64,000 nucleotides of DNA. Origin: Streptomyces sp. LUP47B. GTDB taxonomy: Bacteria > Actinomycetota > Actinomycetes > Streptomycetales > Streptomycetaceae. The stretch's first letter is position 1. Every line of letters starts with the position of its first letter. The stretch spans positions 1 through 64,000 of the forward strand of contig NZ_MJAH01000018.1 of NCBI RefSeq assembly GCF_001746295.1. Reading direction: 5' to 3'. The position numbers and the translations under genes are program-made. The notes beneath the pieces are model-generated. The model had not been told where the DNA came from, did not search any database, and worked only from the letters and a program-made list of their open reading frames with translations. This document shows, in pieces, positions 44,307 to 53,879 of the stretch.

Positions 44307-45056
44307 ATGAACAAGACACTCGCCTTCATCGGCAGTGGCAACGTCGGCGGCACCTTGGCCCGCCTTGCTGTCGCCGCAGGCCTGGACGTCGTCCTGAGCA
44401 ACTCCCGCGGCCCCGAGTCCCTCGCCGGTCTCGTCGCCGAGCTCGGCCCCCGCGCCCGGGCGGCCACTCCCGCCGAGGCCGCCGAGGCCGGGGACCTGGT
44501 AGTGGTGTCCATCCCGCTGAGCGCCTATGAGCAGATCCCGGCACAGCCGCTGGCGGGCAAGATCGTGATCGACACGCTGAACTATTACCCGGAGCGCGAC
44601 GGCCGCATCGCCGAGCTGGACGCGAACGAGCTGACGAGCAGCGAGCTGGTGCAGCGCCACCTGGCCGACTCCCGTGTGGTCAAGGCGGCCAGCAACATCG
44701 TCGTCAGCCAGCTGTTCAGCCTGGCCCGCCCCTCGGGTGCGCCGGACCGCAGTGCCATGCCGATCGCCGGCGACGACGCCGCCGCCAAGGCGGAGGTCGT
44801 GGAGTTGCTCGACCTCCTCGGCTACGACGCGGTGGACATCGGCACGCTCGCCGACAGCTGGCGTAGCGAACCAGGCACGCCCGTCTACTGCAAGCCCTAC
44901 TTCGGGGAAGTGCCCACGGACGTGAGCTTGGACAAGACGATGGAATGGATCTTCCAGGCCCCGGGCGTTCCGACACCTGCCGACCGCGTGAGGGAACTGA
45001 CCGCCACGGTTGTCCGGCCCGCGGGCGACAGCTTCTCGATCGCCGACTGGAGGTGA
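44307..45056 (+). CDS. F420/NADP-oxidoreductase-like Rossmann protein
   Basis: 249 codons from ATG 44307 (GGAG 11 bases upstream); an earlier in-frame start at 44262 would overlap the promoter region. Rossmann motif AFIGSGNVGGTLARLAVAAG, then VVLSNSRGPESLAGLV, where the N-S-R after strand 2 favours NADP(H). Later: DLVVVSIPLSAYEQIPAQPL, VIDTLNYYPERDG and RVVKAASNIVVSQLFSLARP. This is the family of NADPH-dependent F420 reductases and related dinucleotide-binding proteins; true F420 use is unproven. The hydrolase gene follows on the same strand after 307 bp. Confidence 0.82.
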   Translation: MNKTLAFIGSGNVGGTLARLAVAAGLDVVLSNSRGPESLAGLVAELGPRARAATPAEAAEAGDLVVVSIPLSAYEQIPAQPLAGKIVIDTLNYYPERDGRIAELDANELTSSELVQRHLADSRVVKAASNIVVSQLFSLARPSGAPDRSAMPIAGDDAAAKAEVVELLDLLGYDAVDIGTLADSWRSEPGTPVYCKPYFGEVPTDVSLDKTMEWIFQAPGVPTPADRVRELTATVVRPAGDSFSIADWR

Positions 45057-45363
45057 GTGGAGAGCATCGCGGAAGAGGTGGAACCGGAACTCCTGCCCGG
45101 GTCCGCACACCGACCCAGCGTGGGGGTTCCGGCCGCCGGCGGGGAGACAGACGCCTGCGGCCGCCACCCCGGCCGCGACTGCTGCGGCTGAGCCGGCACC
45201 TGCACGAGGCAGAGGGACCCCGGCCCGCAGCCCGTCACCGACCTCCCACGGCTTCCGCCGCGGCTGGTCACACCCCCCCAGAAAACACGGGATTACGTAC
45301 ATCTCCACCGTGCCACAACACGATCTTCCTGCAAGGACCCCTAAAAAAGGACGTAACACCGCC
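45057..45363. other. 307 bp between reductase and hydrolase genes
   Basis: No gene supported. The hydrolase frame stays open through it, but the translation is Arg/Pro/Ala-rich and not protein-like. An A-run (AAAAAAGGACG) near 45341 forms the hydrolase ribosome binding site. Confidence 0.4.
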
Positions 45364-46305
45364 ATGAACGCTTTCACCACCACCGCCGCAGCCGTCGGGT
45401 CGGAGGAGCCGCTCAGCCCCGGCTACGACACGGCGACCAAGGACGACGCCGAGTTCAACAAGCTCTTCCGGCACGGCTTCACCACCATCGACGACGTGCA
45501 GATGCACTACGTCATCGGCGGCGACGGCCCGCAGGTCATGGTGCTGCTGCACGGCTGGCCGCAGAGCTGGTACGAGTACCGCCCGATCATGCCCTCGCTG
45601 CTGCCCGGCCGCACCGTCATCGCCATCGACCTGCCGGGCATGGGCGACTCGACCGGAAACCCGCCCTCCATGACCAAGACGGTCCTGGCCACCTACGTCC
45701 ACAAGCTGCTCAACCACCTCGGCCACCACGAGAACGTACAGGTCGTCGCCCACGACCACGGCCTCAACGTCGCCTACTCACTGGCCGCCCAGTACCGCGA
45801 CCAGGTGGCGGGCCTGTTCCTCATGGACGCCGCCCTCGTCGGCAAGAACCTGAAGTTCGCCACCCTCGAATCGATGTTCTGGCACTTCTCCTTCTTCCTG
45901 CAGAATCCGCTCGCCGAGGAACTGGTCACCGGCCGGGTCGAAACCTTCCTCACCTACTTCTTCCAGAGTGTGAAGACCGCCGGCGAGAACGTCTCCGACG
46001 ACGAACTCGCCGAGTTCGTCCGGGTGTACTCCCGCCCCCAGGTCCTGTACGCCGGCTTCGGGCTCTACCGAACCCTGACCCAGGACGAGGCCGACAACAC
46101 CAAACTCCAGGACACCCCGCTGACCATCCCGGTCCACCTGATCACCCAGGCCGGCCTCGCCGACGCGTTCCTGCCGCCCCTCCAGGACGCCGCCCCCCAC
46201 GCCACCTCCGCCGCCGTCCCCGGGGCCGGACACTTCCTCCTCCACGAAGCACCCGACCGCGTCCTGGCCGAGATCAACGCCTTCTACTCCAACCCCACCC
46301 CCTGA
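45364..46305 (+). CDS. alpha/beta hydrolase, epoxide-hydrolase-like
   Basis: 313 codons; ATG 45364 with AAAGGACG upstream. Oxyanion motif HGWPQSW at 63-69, nucleophile Asp131 in VVAHDHGLNVAY, and catalytic His in VPGAGHFLLHEAP near residue 293. An Asp rather than Ser nucleophile, with the H-G-W-P motif, places it with soluble epoxide hydrolases and haloacetate dehalogenases. Residues 1-35 are an extra N-terminal arm. Probably controlled with the upstream reductase by the TetR regulator, so the unit may detoxify a reactive compound; that is inference. Confidence 0.87.
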   Translation: MNAFTTTAAAVGSEEPLSPGYDTATKDDAEFNKLFRHGFTTIDDVQMHYVIGGDGPQVMVLLHGWPQSWYEYRPIMPSLLPGRTVIAIDLPGMGDSTGNPPSMTKTVLATYVHKLLNHLGHHENVQVVAHDHGLNVAYSLAAQYRDQVAGLFLMDAALVGKNLKFATLESMFWHFSFFLQNPLAEELVTGRVETFLTYFFQSVKTAGENVSDDELAEFVRVYSRPQVLYAGFGLYRTLTQDEADNTKLQDTPLTIPVHLITQAGLADAFLPPLQDAAPHATSAAVPGAGHFLLHEAPDRVLAEINAFYSNPTP

Positions 46306-46316
46306 CCAAAAAGCAC

Positions 46317-46340
46317 CACACGACCACACGACCACACGAC
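46317..46340. repeat. short tandem repeat (CACACGAC)x3
   Basis: Three exact 8-bp copies in tandem, 11 bp after the hydrolase stop. Too short for a regulatory claim. Confidence 0.6.
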
Positions 46341-46619
46341 GTCCAAACCGTCCGATGCCAGAACTCGCGCGGTCCCTGAACGGCGGCCTCGAAAGCCGGC
46401 ACACCGAGGCCAACATAAACGGGGCCTGACGACGTCTCAGCCGGATCACACCTGCCGGCATCCGGGTACGAGTGGATCCGCACCCCGGTCGGGGAACACG
46501 TCGCGGTGCAGCCCGCGAACGGTGGGACGGGCATGGCGACCGCGCTCGTCGGCGGCGCACGATCCTACCGGTCCGGCACGGTGAGCTGTCCGGTCCCTCT
46601 CCCGGGCAGGGTGCCCACC

Positions 46620-46830
46620 CTGCGGTTGTATGGGCATCGACCCTGACGACAAAGCCGGAGCGCTCGTCGAGGCCGTGGCCCATCGCGACCTCGATGATGG
46701 TCCGGAGCGTGTCGGTCACCTCAACCGATTCCACCAACACGCCCTCCACCGAGGAGAACAGCAGCTCATCCAGCCGCGGTCGCACTGTGTTCACGGCGAA
46801 GGACTGTCGACCACACCACCATCCAGCCCA
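46620..46830 (-). pseudogene. possible ISL3-like transposase N-terminal fragment
   Basis: Minus frame reads RPRLDELLFSSVEGVLVESV then E-V-T-D-T-L-R-T-I-I-E-V. The L-D-E-L-L-F-x-x-x-x-G-V-x-V-x-x-V-E-V-T start resembles ISL3 transposases, but the zinc motif is not intact. Tentative. Confidence 0.4.
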
Positions 46831-47118
46831 GCGATTTTCGGGCGAACTCAACCACCATCAGGCGAAGGCCAACAGTCACCCTGCGTACGCGACCACACGA
46901 AGTGGACCAGAGCCCCTACTCACCGACATAGCCAGGCCGACCACCGGAAGAAGACAAACACCTCTGTCCGCAGTTCCGTGAACAGCGCACTGGTCAGTGG
47001 GTGTCTCTCGCCCTGTCAGTGGATTCGAGTCTTGACGGATCACGGCATTGAGTTCCTGGTCTTCCGACTTCATGTTGTGCCGGCGGTTCTCGCCCTTGCG
47101 AGTCCGTCGTGACAGCGC

Positions 47119-47304
47119 GATGTCTGGCTGCGGTCGGAGGAGTTCGAGGACCTGGACTACGTGGTCACCGTGCTGTTCCACGACTTCTGCAACGCAGACG
47201 GCCCCGCACCGTGGCTGGGCAAGAGCCTGCGGACCGAGGAGGAAGTCGCGCTCATGAAGGAGCGGGGTCTACGCGACCGTGCAGGAAGAAGTAGGTCGCG
47301 GTGA
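47119..47304 (+). pseudogene. fragment of a conserved Streptomyces hypothetical protein
   Basis: Plus frame reads DVWLRSEEFEDLDYVVTVLF then HDFCNADGPAPWLGKSLRTE and E-E-V-A-L-M, then continues in another frame as VYATVQEEVGRG. Similar to small conserved proteins (SCO4402-like, W-x-x-x-F-D-D-T...LG-x-x-L-R-x-x-x-E-V-x-x-L) of unknown function. No start, frameshift near the end. Confidence 0.5.
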
Positions 47305-47426
47305 AGGCAGACGCGGCGCTCGCTGCAGCACAGCGGGGCGGCCGTAACGGCCAAGGACGGGCACATGTCCCGCGATCTGTCGGCGCTCGGAGCAGGCCCA
47401 CCCGTGCCGAGGGCGGACGGCCCGTC

Positions 47427-48104
47427 TCAGTCTTGCGGTTCTCCGGCGCGGACCAGGCCGGTCTCGTACGCGATGACGACGAGTTGGGCGCGGTCGCGTG
47501 CACCCAGTTTGGCCATGGCCCGGTTGGCGTGGGTCTTGACGGTGACCGGGGTGACGAAGAGGCGTTCGGCGATGTCGTCGTTGGACTGGCCGGTGGCCAC
47601 CAGGGCCATCACCTCGCGTTCCCGGGGAGTCAGCGTGGCCAGCCTGCGGGGGTCGACGAGGTCGCTGGGGGAGGGCTGGGCGAGGACGCGGGCGATGAGG
47701 CCCTTGGTGGCTGTGGGGGAGAGCAACGCCTCGTCGGCTGCGACAAGGCGGATGGCATCGAGAAGCTGAGCCGGCTCGACCCCCTTGCCCAGGAAGCCGC
47801 TCGCGCCGGCCCGGAGCGCCTCGATGACGAACTCGTCCTCCTCGAAGGTGGTCAGGACGAGGACCTTGACTCCGGCCATGTCCTCGTCCTGACCGATCAG
47901 CCGGGTGGCCTCGATACCGTCGACCTCCGGCATCCGGATGTCCATCACCACCACGTCGGCGCGCTCGGACCGGGCCAGCTGCGCCGCTTCCCGGCCGTTG
48001 GAGGCCTCCGCGACGACCTCCATGTCCGGCTGCGCGTCGATGAGCAGCCGGAAAGTGCCGCGGAGCAAAGCCTGGTCGTCGGCGAGCAGGACTCGAATGG
48101 TCAT
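47427..48104 (-). CDS. NarL/LuxR-type response regulator
   Basis: 225 codons; ATG 48104 follows GAGGAAAAG. Receiver domain: acidic pair Asp9-Asp10, phospho-acceptor Asp55 in VVVMDIRMPEVDG, Thr85-Thr86 and Lys near 107 (GFLGKGV). The C-terminal LuxR helix-turn-helix is LTPREREVMALVATGQSNDD then T-V-K-T-H-A-N-R-A-M-A-K-L. Forms a two-component system with the kinase gene, which ends 13 bp upstream on the same strand. Confidence 0.93.
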   Translation of the reverse strand: MTIRVLLADDQALLRGTFRLLIDAQPDMEVVAEASNGREAAQLARSERADVVVMDIRMPEVDGIEATRLIGQDEDMAGVKVLVLTTFEEDEFVIEALRAGASGFLGKGVEPAQLLDAIRLVAADEALLSPTATKGLIARVLAQPSPSDLVDPRRLATLTPREREVMALVATGQSNDDIAERLFVTPVTVKTHANRAMAKLGARDRAQLVVIAYETGLVRAGEPQD

Positions 48105-48117
48105 GTGCGGCTTTTCC

Positions 48118-49305
48118 TCACGCGTGTGTCAGACGGCTGCGGGGCGAGATCGGCAGTTCGGCGACGACCTGGAAGCCGCCCTCGGGGCGCTGGCCGGCAG
48201 AGACGGTACCGCCCACGGCGGCGGCCCGCTCGTGCATACCGATCAGCCCATGGCCGGTGCCCGCCCCTTTGGGCACGCCCGGACGTCCGTCGTCCGTCAC
48301 GGTGACCCGAAGGCCGTGCGCACCGTAGTCCAATATCACGGCGGCCCGGGTCGCGGACGCGTGTTTGTGGGTGTTGGTGAGGGCTTCCTGGACGATGCGG
48401 TAGGCCGTGAGCTCGGTGGAGGGTGCCACCGACGAGGGGATGCCGGTACGGGTCACCCTCACGTCGAGCCCGCTCGCACGGAATCCATCGGCGAGATTCT
48501 CGAGATCGTCCAGGCGGGGAACGGGGGCCCGGGATCCGGGTGTGTCGTCGGGCTGTCGCAACAGCCCCACTGTCGCGCGCAGTTCATCCAAAGCGGCGCG
48601 GCTGTTGTCTTTGATGTGGGCCAGCGCCTGGTACGCCTGCTCGGGGTTTGCGCGCATGAGGTGGTGGGCCACTCCTGCCTGGGCGTTGACCAGGGTGATG
48701 TGGTGGGCGACGATATCGTGCAGATCGCGCGCGATGCGTACGCGTTCCTCGGTGACCCGACGCCGGGCCTCCTCCTCCCGGGTGTGCTCGGCGCGCTCCG
48801 CGCGCGCCCTGGCCGCCGCGAGGTTGTCGCGGCGGCTACGGACGGTGCGGCCCAGCACGGTGGCGCCGAGCACGAAGTCGAACCGCACCAGGCCGGCTCC
48901 CCCCACCACGGAGTCCGCGTGGGTGGCGGAGTAGACACCGGCGATCGCCACGGCCGCGACGAAGCCGACGATCCACGCGGTGCGCCGGTCGCCGAGTAGG
49001 GCGAGCGTGTACAGGGCGACAAGGCACGCGGCCGGGGTCGGGGAGGTGTGCGAGACGACGGACATGAGTGTGAGGTCGCCGGCCAACGTGAAAAGGGCGA
49101 CCTGCAGCGGCCAGCGGCTCCGGACGACCAGGGGGACGCAGGACAGGGCCGACCACACCACTTCGTCCCAATGGGGCTCGTGCCATGCGGAGTTGCCGAC
49201 CGCGGTCGTCGCCATAGCGATCACGATCAGCGGCACCGCCGGGAGCGCGTCCCTGACCCGGTCATGACGGGCCAGCCACTGCCGCCACACCATTCTCGTC
49301 TCCAT
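48118..49305 (-). CDS. sensor histidine kinase (HisKA_3 type)
   Basis: 395 codons from ATG 49305; ATG 49293 has the better ribosome binding site (GGAG) and may be the true start. Four membrane spans lie between residues 20 and 152 with almost no external loops, as in kinases that sense the membrane itself. HisKA_3 box: RVRIARDLHDIVAHHITLVN with phospho-His196. Catalytic domain: TAYRIVQEALTNTHKHA (N box) and VTDDGRPG, then GHGLIGMHERAAAVGG (G boxes). Pairs with the NarL-type regulator. Signal unknown; no target transporter is adjacent. Confidence 0.93.
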   Translation of the reverse strand: METRMVWRQWLARHDRVRDALPAVPLIVIAMATTAVGNSAWHEPHWDEVVWSALSCVPLVVRSRWPLQVALFTLAGDLTLMSVVSHTSPTPAACLVALYTLALLGDRRTAWIVGFVAAVAIAGVYSATHADSVVGGAGLVRFDFVLGATVLGRTVRSRRDNLAAARARAERAEHTREEEARRRVTEERVRIARDLHDIVAHHITLVNAQAGVAHHLMRANPEQAYQALAHIKDNSRAALDELRATVGLLRQPDDTPGSRAPVPRLDDLENLADGFRASGLDVRVTRTGIPSSVAPSTELTAYRIVQEALTNTHKHASATRAAVILDYGAHGLRVTVTDDGRPGVPKGAGTGHGLIGMHERAAAVGGTVSAGQRPEGGFQVVAELPISPRSRLTHA

Positions 49306-49439
49306 TCTCTGACTGTAAGCAGCGCGGGCCGACGGGAGGCCGGATTGGGAAGGCCCGCTGGACGACCCGGTACACCCGCAGCAGCCGCTGGTGCGGGAGC
49401 CGCAGAGCGCCTACACGGCCGACTGAGCTCGACAGCACG

Positions 49440-49620
49440 GCCTCTGTCCCACACCACCGCGAGCAACTACGCGGCCAGCGCCCAGTTCTACCGCGACTCC
49501 GGCTTCACCCACGGCTACTGGCTGATCTGCGGCGTCTGCCTGGTGGGGGCCGCGCTCGCTCTGCTGGTCCCGAGGGCTAAGCGGATCGACGAGGTCGACG
49601 CGGGTCAGGCAGTCGCCTGA
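49440..49620 (+). pseudogene. MFS transporter, last transmembrane segment
   Basis: Plus frame reads NYAASAQFYRDSGFTHGYWL then ICGVCLVGAALALLVPRAKR and a TGA at 49618. A hydrophobic final helix followed by P-R-A-K-R and an acidic tail is typical of MFS permease C-termini. Directly upstream of the GH2 operon, so it is probably what remains of a sugar transporter. Confidence 0.6.
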
Positions 49621-49705
49621 CCCGAAGTCCCCGGGCCGGCTCCGGTGCCTCGAAGCCGGCCCGGCCGCACCATTCGCCCGACGATTGCCGAACAAAGAGG
49701 ATCCC

Positions 49706-52156
49706 GTGCTCCGCTCCGCATTCAACGACAACTGGCAGGCCCGCCCCAAGGTGAACCCGTTCGCCGAACTGTCCGGGATATCCGTCCCGTTCCAGCCGGT
49801 GACCGTGCCGCACGACGCGATGATCGGGCAGGAACGGGTCGTCCCGGTCGAGTCGACCGGAGCCGAGGGTGGCGCGGGCGCCTACTTCCCCGGAGGGACC
49901 TTCGAGTACCGCAAGACGTTTCACGTCCCCGAGGAACTCCTGGGCAAACGGATCCTGTTCGAGTTCGAGGGCGTCTACCGCGACGCCACGGTGCACATCA
50001 ACGGCGACTACGCCGGGCAACGCCCGTACGGCTACTCCCAGTTCCACATCGATGCCGACCGGTTCCTGCGCTTCGGCGAGGACAACGAGATCCGCGTGGT
50101 GGCCCGCAGCCACCACGACTCCCGCTGGTACACCGGTGCGGGAATCTACCGGGACACCTGGATGCTGGTGGGCCCCCTGGCCCGGATCGCCCCCGAGGGC
50201 GTCCAGGTGACCACCCCCGAGATCGAGGCGGAGCTGGCGGTGGCGGAGGTCACCACCCGGGTCGAGAACGACTCGATAGCCATCCGGACGCTCGACCTGG
50301 TCACCGCGGTCCGCGACGCGGACGGGACTGTGGTGGCCACCGACGCCACCAGGATCACCGTGCTACCGGGCGAACCCGCGACGGCGCGTCAGCGCCTCTA
50401 CGTACCCAACCCGTCACTGTGGAGCCCGGACGCCCCGGACCTGTACACCGCCGCGGTGACCCTCAAGGACGCAGACGGCCAGGTGGACGCCGAGTCCGTC
50501 ACCTTCGGCATCCGCTCGCTGCGGCTGGACCCCCGCCGAGGGCTGAGGATCAACGGTGAGAGCGTGAAACTGCGCGGGGCGTGCATCCACCACGACAACG
50601 GCCCCCTCGGTGCGGCGACCTTCGCTCGCGCGGAGGAGCGCCGGGTACGCCTCCTCAAGGACGCCGGATTCAACGCCATCCGGATGTCCCACCACCCGGC
50701 GAGCAAGGCAATGCTGGACTCCTGCGACCGCCTGGGCATGCTGGTCGTGGACGAGGCCTTCGACATGTGGACCTCGGCCAAGAGCGACTTCGACTACAGC
50801 CTGAACTTCCCCGAATGGTGGGAGCGCGACATCGAGGCCATGGTCGCCAAGGACGTCAATCACCCCAGCGTGATCATGTACTCCATTGGCAACGAGATCC
50901 CCGAGACCGGATCTCCCGTCGGCGCCGCACAAGGACGCGCACTCGCAGAGAAGGTCCGCTCTCTCGACAGCACCCGCTACGTGACCAACGGAATCAACGG
51001 GATGCTGGCCGTCATGTCCGACCTGGCCGCCATGCGGCAACAGGCAGGGCAGCGGGTCGATGAGGGCGAGGGCATCAACACCCTGATGGCCGACCCGGGA
51101 GCGGCGATGAACGCGATCAGCTCCTCCGAGCTGGTCACCCAGCGCACGGCCGAGTCCTTCGGCGTCCTGGACGTGGCCGGCATGAACTACGCCGAGAGCC
51201 GCTACGCGCTCGACCGGGAGCTGTTCCCGAACCGGGTCATCGTCGGTACCGAGACGTTCCCCACCCGCATCGACGGCAACTGGAAGCTGGTCAAGGAGCA
51301 CGCCCACGTCATCGGCGACTTCACCTGGACAGGCTGGGACTATCTGGGCGAGGTCGGCATCGGCCGCCCGCAGTACCTCACCGCCGAGACCCCGCGCCCT
51401 GCCTTCATGGCGCCCTATCCGTACCTGGTGGCGGGCTGCGGCGACATCGACATCACGGGGCATCGCCGCCCCGCGTCCTACTACCGCGAGATCGTCTTCG
51501 GCCTGCGCGACCAGCCCTACCTGGCCGTTCAGCAACCGCAGCACCACGGAAAGACGTTCGCGGCCACCCCGTGGGCCTGGAGCGACACCGTCGCCGGCTG
51601 GACCTGGCCCGGCTTCGAGGACGCGCCGGTCACCGTCGAGGTCTACAGCGACGCCGACGAAGTCGAACTCTTGGTCAACGGCCGCTCCCTGGGTCGGCAG
51701 CCGGTGGGTGAGGGGCACCGCTTCCGCACCGCCTTCGAGACCACCTACCAGCCGGGCGAACTGGAAGCCATCGCCTACCGCGGCGGCGAACCGGCCGGCC
51801 GCATCTCGTTGCGATCCGCCACCGGTCCGGTCCAGTTGCGCGCCGAGGCCGACCGGCCGACGGCCACCGCGCACGGCGACGACCTCGTCTACGTCACCCT
51901 CACCCTGACCGACGCGGACGGCACCCTGCATGCTGCCGCCGACCGGATGGTGAACCTCGAAGTCACCGGCGCCGGCACCCTGCTGGCGTTCGGCAGCGCG
52001 GATCCCTGCACCGAAGAGCGCTTCGACGCCAAGGACCGCCGCACCTACCAGGGGCGCGCGATCGCCGTCATACGCCCCACCGGCGTCGGGGAGATCCGGA
52101 TCACCGCTACGGCGCCGGGCTGCGACGTGGCCCAGACCACTGTCAGAGCCACATGA
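49706..52156 (+). CDS. GH2 family beta-galactosidase-type enzyme
   Basis: 816 codons; GTG 49706 follows GAGG by 5 bases. GH2 domains in order: jelly-roll sugar-binding domain (residues 5-155, with FEFEGVYRDATVHINGDYAG), immunoglobulin-like domain (165-270), TIM barrel (280-590) with RGACIHHDNGPLGAATFARA, acid/base Glu397 in YSIGNEIPE and nucleophile Glu516 in IVGTETFP, then C-terminal beta domains including a DUF4982-like region. No signal peptide, so it acts inside the cell on imported oligosaccharides. The next gene starts 61 bp downstream, same strand. Confidence 0.93.
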   Translation: MLRSAFNDNWQARPKVNPFAELSGISVPFQPVTVPHDAMIGQERVVPVESTGAEGGAGAYFPGGTFEYRKTFHVPEELLGKRILFEFEGVYRDATVHINGDYAGQRPYGYSQFHIDADRFLRFGEDNEIRVVARSHHDSRWYTGAGIYRDTWMLVGPLARIAPEGVQVTTPEIEAELAVAEVTTRVENDSIAIRTLDLVTAVRDADGTVVATDATRITVLPGEPATARQRLYVPNPSLWSPDAPDLYTAAVTLKDADGQVDAESVTFGIRSLRLDPRRGLRINGESVKLRGACIHHDNGPLGAATFARAEERRVRLLKDAGFNAIRMSHHPASKAMLDSCDRLGMLVVDEAFDMWTSAKSDFDYSLNFPEWWERDIEAMVAKDVNHPSVIMYSIGNEIPETGSPVGAAQGRALAEKVRSLDSTRYVTNGINGMLAVMSDLAAMRQQAGQRVDEGEGINTLMADPGAAMNAISSSELVTQRTAESFGVLDVAGMNYAESRYALDRELFPNRVIVGTETFPTRIDGNWKLVKEHAHVIGDFTWTGWDYLGEVGIGRPQYLTAETPRPAFMAPYPYLVAGCGDIDITGHRRPASYYREIVFGLRDQPYLAVQQPQHHGKTFAATPWAWSDTVAGWTWPGFEDAPVTVEVYSDADEVELLVNGRSLGRQPVGEGHRFRTAFETTYQPGELEAIAYRGGEPAGRISLRSATGPVQLRAEADRPTATAHGDDLVYVTLTLTDADGTLHAAADRMVNLEVTGAGTLLAFGSADPCTEERFDAKDRRTYQGRAIAVIRPTGVGEIRITATAPGCDVAQTTVRAT

Positions 52157-52217
52157 GCGAGCACCTCATGGCCGACCCCGATGCCCCGCTCCGAGTCCAG
52201 CGACTGAGAGAAAGACC

Positions 52218-53879
52218 ATGACTGCAGCTATCCCAGGACGGCCCAACCGAGTGCGACTGGAAGGGCTGGACCTGCTCATCGACGGTGCTCCCTTCGTTCT
52301 CCTCGGCGCCGAAGTACACAACTCCAGCTCCAGTACCCCGCAAGCCATAAGCACGGCCTTCGACAAGGTCAGCGCTCTGGGCGCGAACACGGTCCTCGCG
52401 CCCGTGGCCTGGGACCTGTGGGAGCCGTCGGAGGGAACCTTCGACACCGCCCTGCTCGACAGCATGATCACCGCGGCCCGTGAGCGCGGCCTGAAGCTGG
52501 TGCCGCTGTGGTTCGGATCGTGGAAGAACGCCATGTCCTCGTACGTCCCGGCATGGGTCAAGCAGGACACCGACCGCTTCCCCCGGGCCCACACTGCGAC
52601 GAGCGGCCGGATCGAACACCTGTCACCGTTCGCCGCCGAGTCACGCGATGCCGATGCCCGCGCCTTCCACGCACTCATGGACCACCTGCGGGACGTCGAC
52701 CGGCAACAGACCGCGGTAATGGTCCAGGTGGAGAATGAGGTGGGACTCCTCGGCGACTCCCGCGATCGCAGCCCGCTGGCCGAGAAGGCATTCCACTCCA
52801 CGGTCCCGCCTGCCGTCGTCGAAGCCATCGCACGCTCTGAGCACCTGCCGGTGCACCAGGACTGGCTCGCGGCGGGATCCCGCCGCGAGGGGAGCTGGCC
52901 CGAGCTGCTCGGCCAGGGGCCCAACACCGACGAGGCGTTCATGGCCCACGCCTACGCCGCCTACATCGAGCACGTCGCCTCCGCCGGGCGGAAGGCCAAC
53001 GACGTGCCGCTGTACGTCAACGCCTGGCTCGACGCCCCACTGGAACTTGACCTGCCCACAGGCCTGAGCCGCGAGCAACCCGCGCAGGGCACCGCGCCCG
53101 AGACGGCCGGCACCGTCGCCCTCGCCGGCGGCCGGCAGCCCGGCACTTACCCCAGCGGCGGACCGCTCCCACGCGTCGCCCCGATCTGGCAGACTGCCGC
53201 CCCCACACTCGACTTCCTGGCCCCGGACATCTACTTCGGCGACACCAACGCGATCTGCCGCGACTACACCCAGGCGACCGGTCGGCTCTTCATTCCCGAA
53301 ATGCGCCGCAGCCCGGCGGGCATCGGCCTGATGTTCACGGCAATCGGTGAGTACGGCGCGCTCGGTGTCGCCCCGTTCGGCGTCGACTCCCTGCCTGGCG
53401 ACACCCCGGACGGCGTGGCCCTCGCCGACGCCTACCGCCTGCTGACCGCGGCGACCGACCGCACCCGCGCCGGAGCGAGGAGAGTCACGGGATTCATGCT
53501 CGACCACGAGCGCCCCACTACGCAGCACTCGGCCGACCCGTACACCCTGGCCTTCGACGCCCCAGGTCCGTTCAGGCAGTCCGGCGGCCCCGCCTACGGG
53601 CTGGTCCTGCAGGAGGAGCGGGACCAGTTCCTCCTGGTGGGCCGCGGTTTCACGACGAGCTTCGCGGCAGCGCAGGACGCCAGGGTCGGCACCCTGTCCG
53701 TCGAGGAACTGGACTTCGACGGCCGATGGACCGTCACCCGCCGACTGGGGGGCGATGAGACCTCGTCGGGCGCCTCAGTGCGGCTGCACAGCCTTGACGC
53801 TTCCCAGCCGGCCTTCTTCCCGATCCCTCTCCCGCTCGCCTCCACCGGGATCGTCCGCGTCCGTCTTTACACCTACTGA
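52218..53879 (+). CDS. GH42-type beta-galactosidase with DUF5597 domain
   Basis: 553 codons; ATG 52218 follows GAGAGAAAG. Residues 15-180 carry the GH42/GH35-like barrel: LIDGAPFVLLGAEVHNSSSS, ALGANTVLAPVAWDLWEPSE and acid/base Glu174 in VQVENEVG. The candidate nucleophile is Glu361 in RLFIPEMRRS. The C-terminal 180 residues match DUF5597 (GLVLQEERDQFLLVGRGFTT). No signal peptide. With the GH2 enzyme it probably forms an intracellular galactoside-degrading operon. Confidence 0.9.
   Translation: MTAAIPGRPNRVRLEGLDLLIDGAPFVLLGAEVHNSSSSTPQAISTAFDKVSALGANTVLAPVAWDLWEPSEGTFDTALLDSMITAARERGLKLVPLWFGSWKNAMSSYVPAWVKQDTDRFPRAHTATSGRIEHLSPFAAESRDADARAFHALMDHLRDVDRQQTAVMVQVENEVGLLGDSRDRSPLAEKAFHSTVPPAVVEAIARSEHLPVHQDWLAAGSRREGSWPELLGQGPNTDEAFMAHAYAAYIEHVASAGRKANDVPLYVNAWLDAPLELDLPTGLSREQPAQGTAPETAGTVALAGGRQPGTYPSGGPLPRVAPIWQTAAPTLDFLAPDIYFGDTNAICRDYTQATGRLFIPEMRRSPAGIGLMFTAIGEYGALGVAPFGVDSLPGDTPDGVALADAYRLLTAATDRTRAGARRVTGFMLDHERPTTQHSADPYTLAFDAPGPFRQSGGPAYGLVLQEERDQFLLVGRGFTTSFAAAQDARVGTLSVEELDFDGRWTVTRRLGGDETSSGASVRLHSLDASQPAFFPIPLPLASTGIVRVRLYTY

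Noticed and set aside
45010..45363. upstream in-frame extension of the epoxide-hydrolase-like protein
   Set aside because: The extension is Arg/Pro/Ala-rich and unlike the family; ATG 45364 has its own ribosome binding site.
46317..46340. CACACGAC repeated three times, considered as a CRISPR or operator array
   Set aside because: Copies are contiguous with no spacers and only 24 bp in total.
50414..51931. 505-codon minus-strand frame antisense to the GH2 gene
   Set aside because: GH2 catalytic motifs are on the plus strand; the antisense frame is a shadow.
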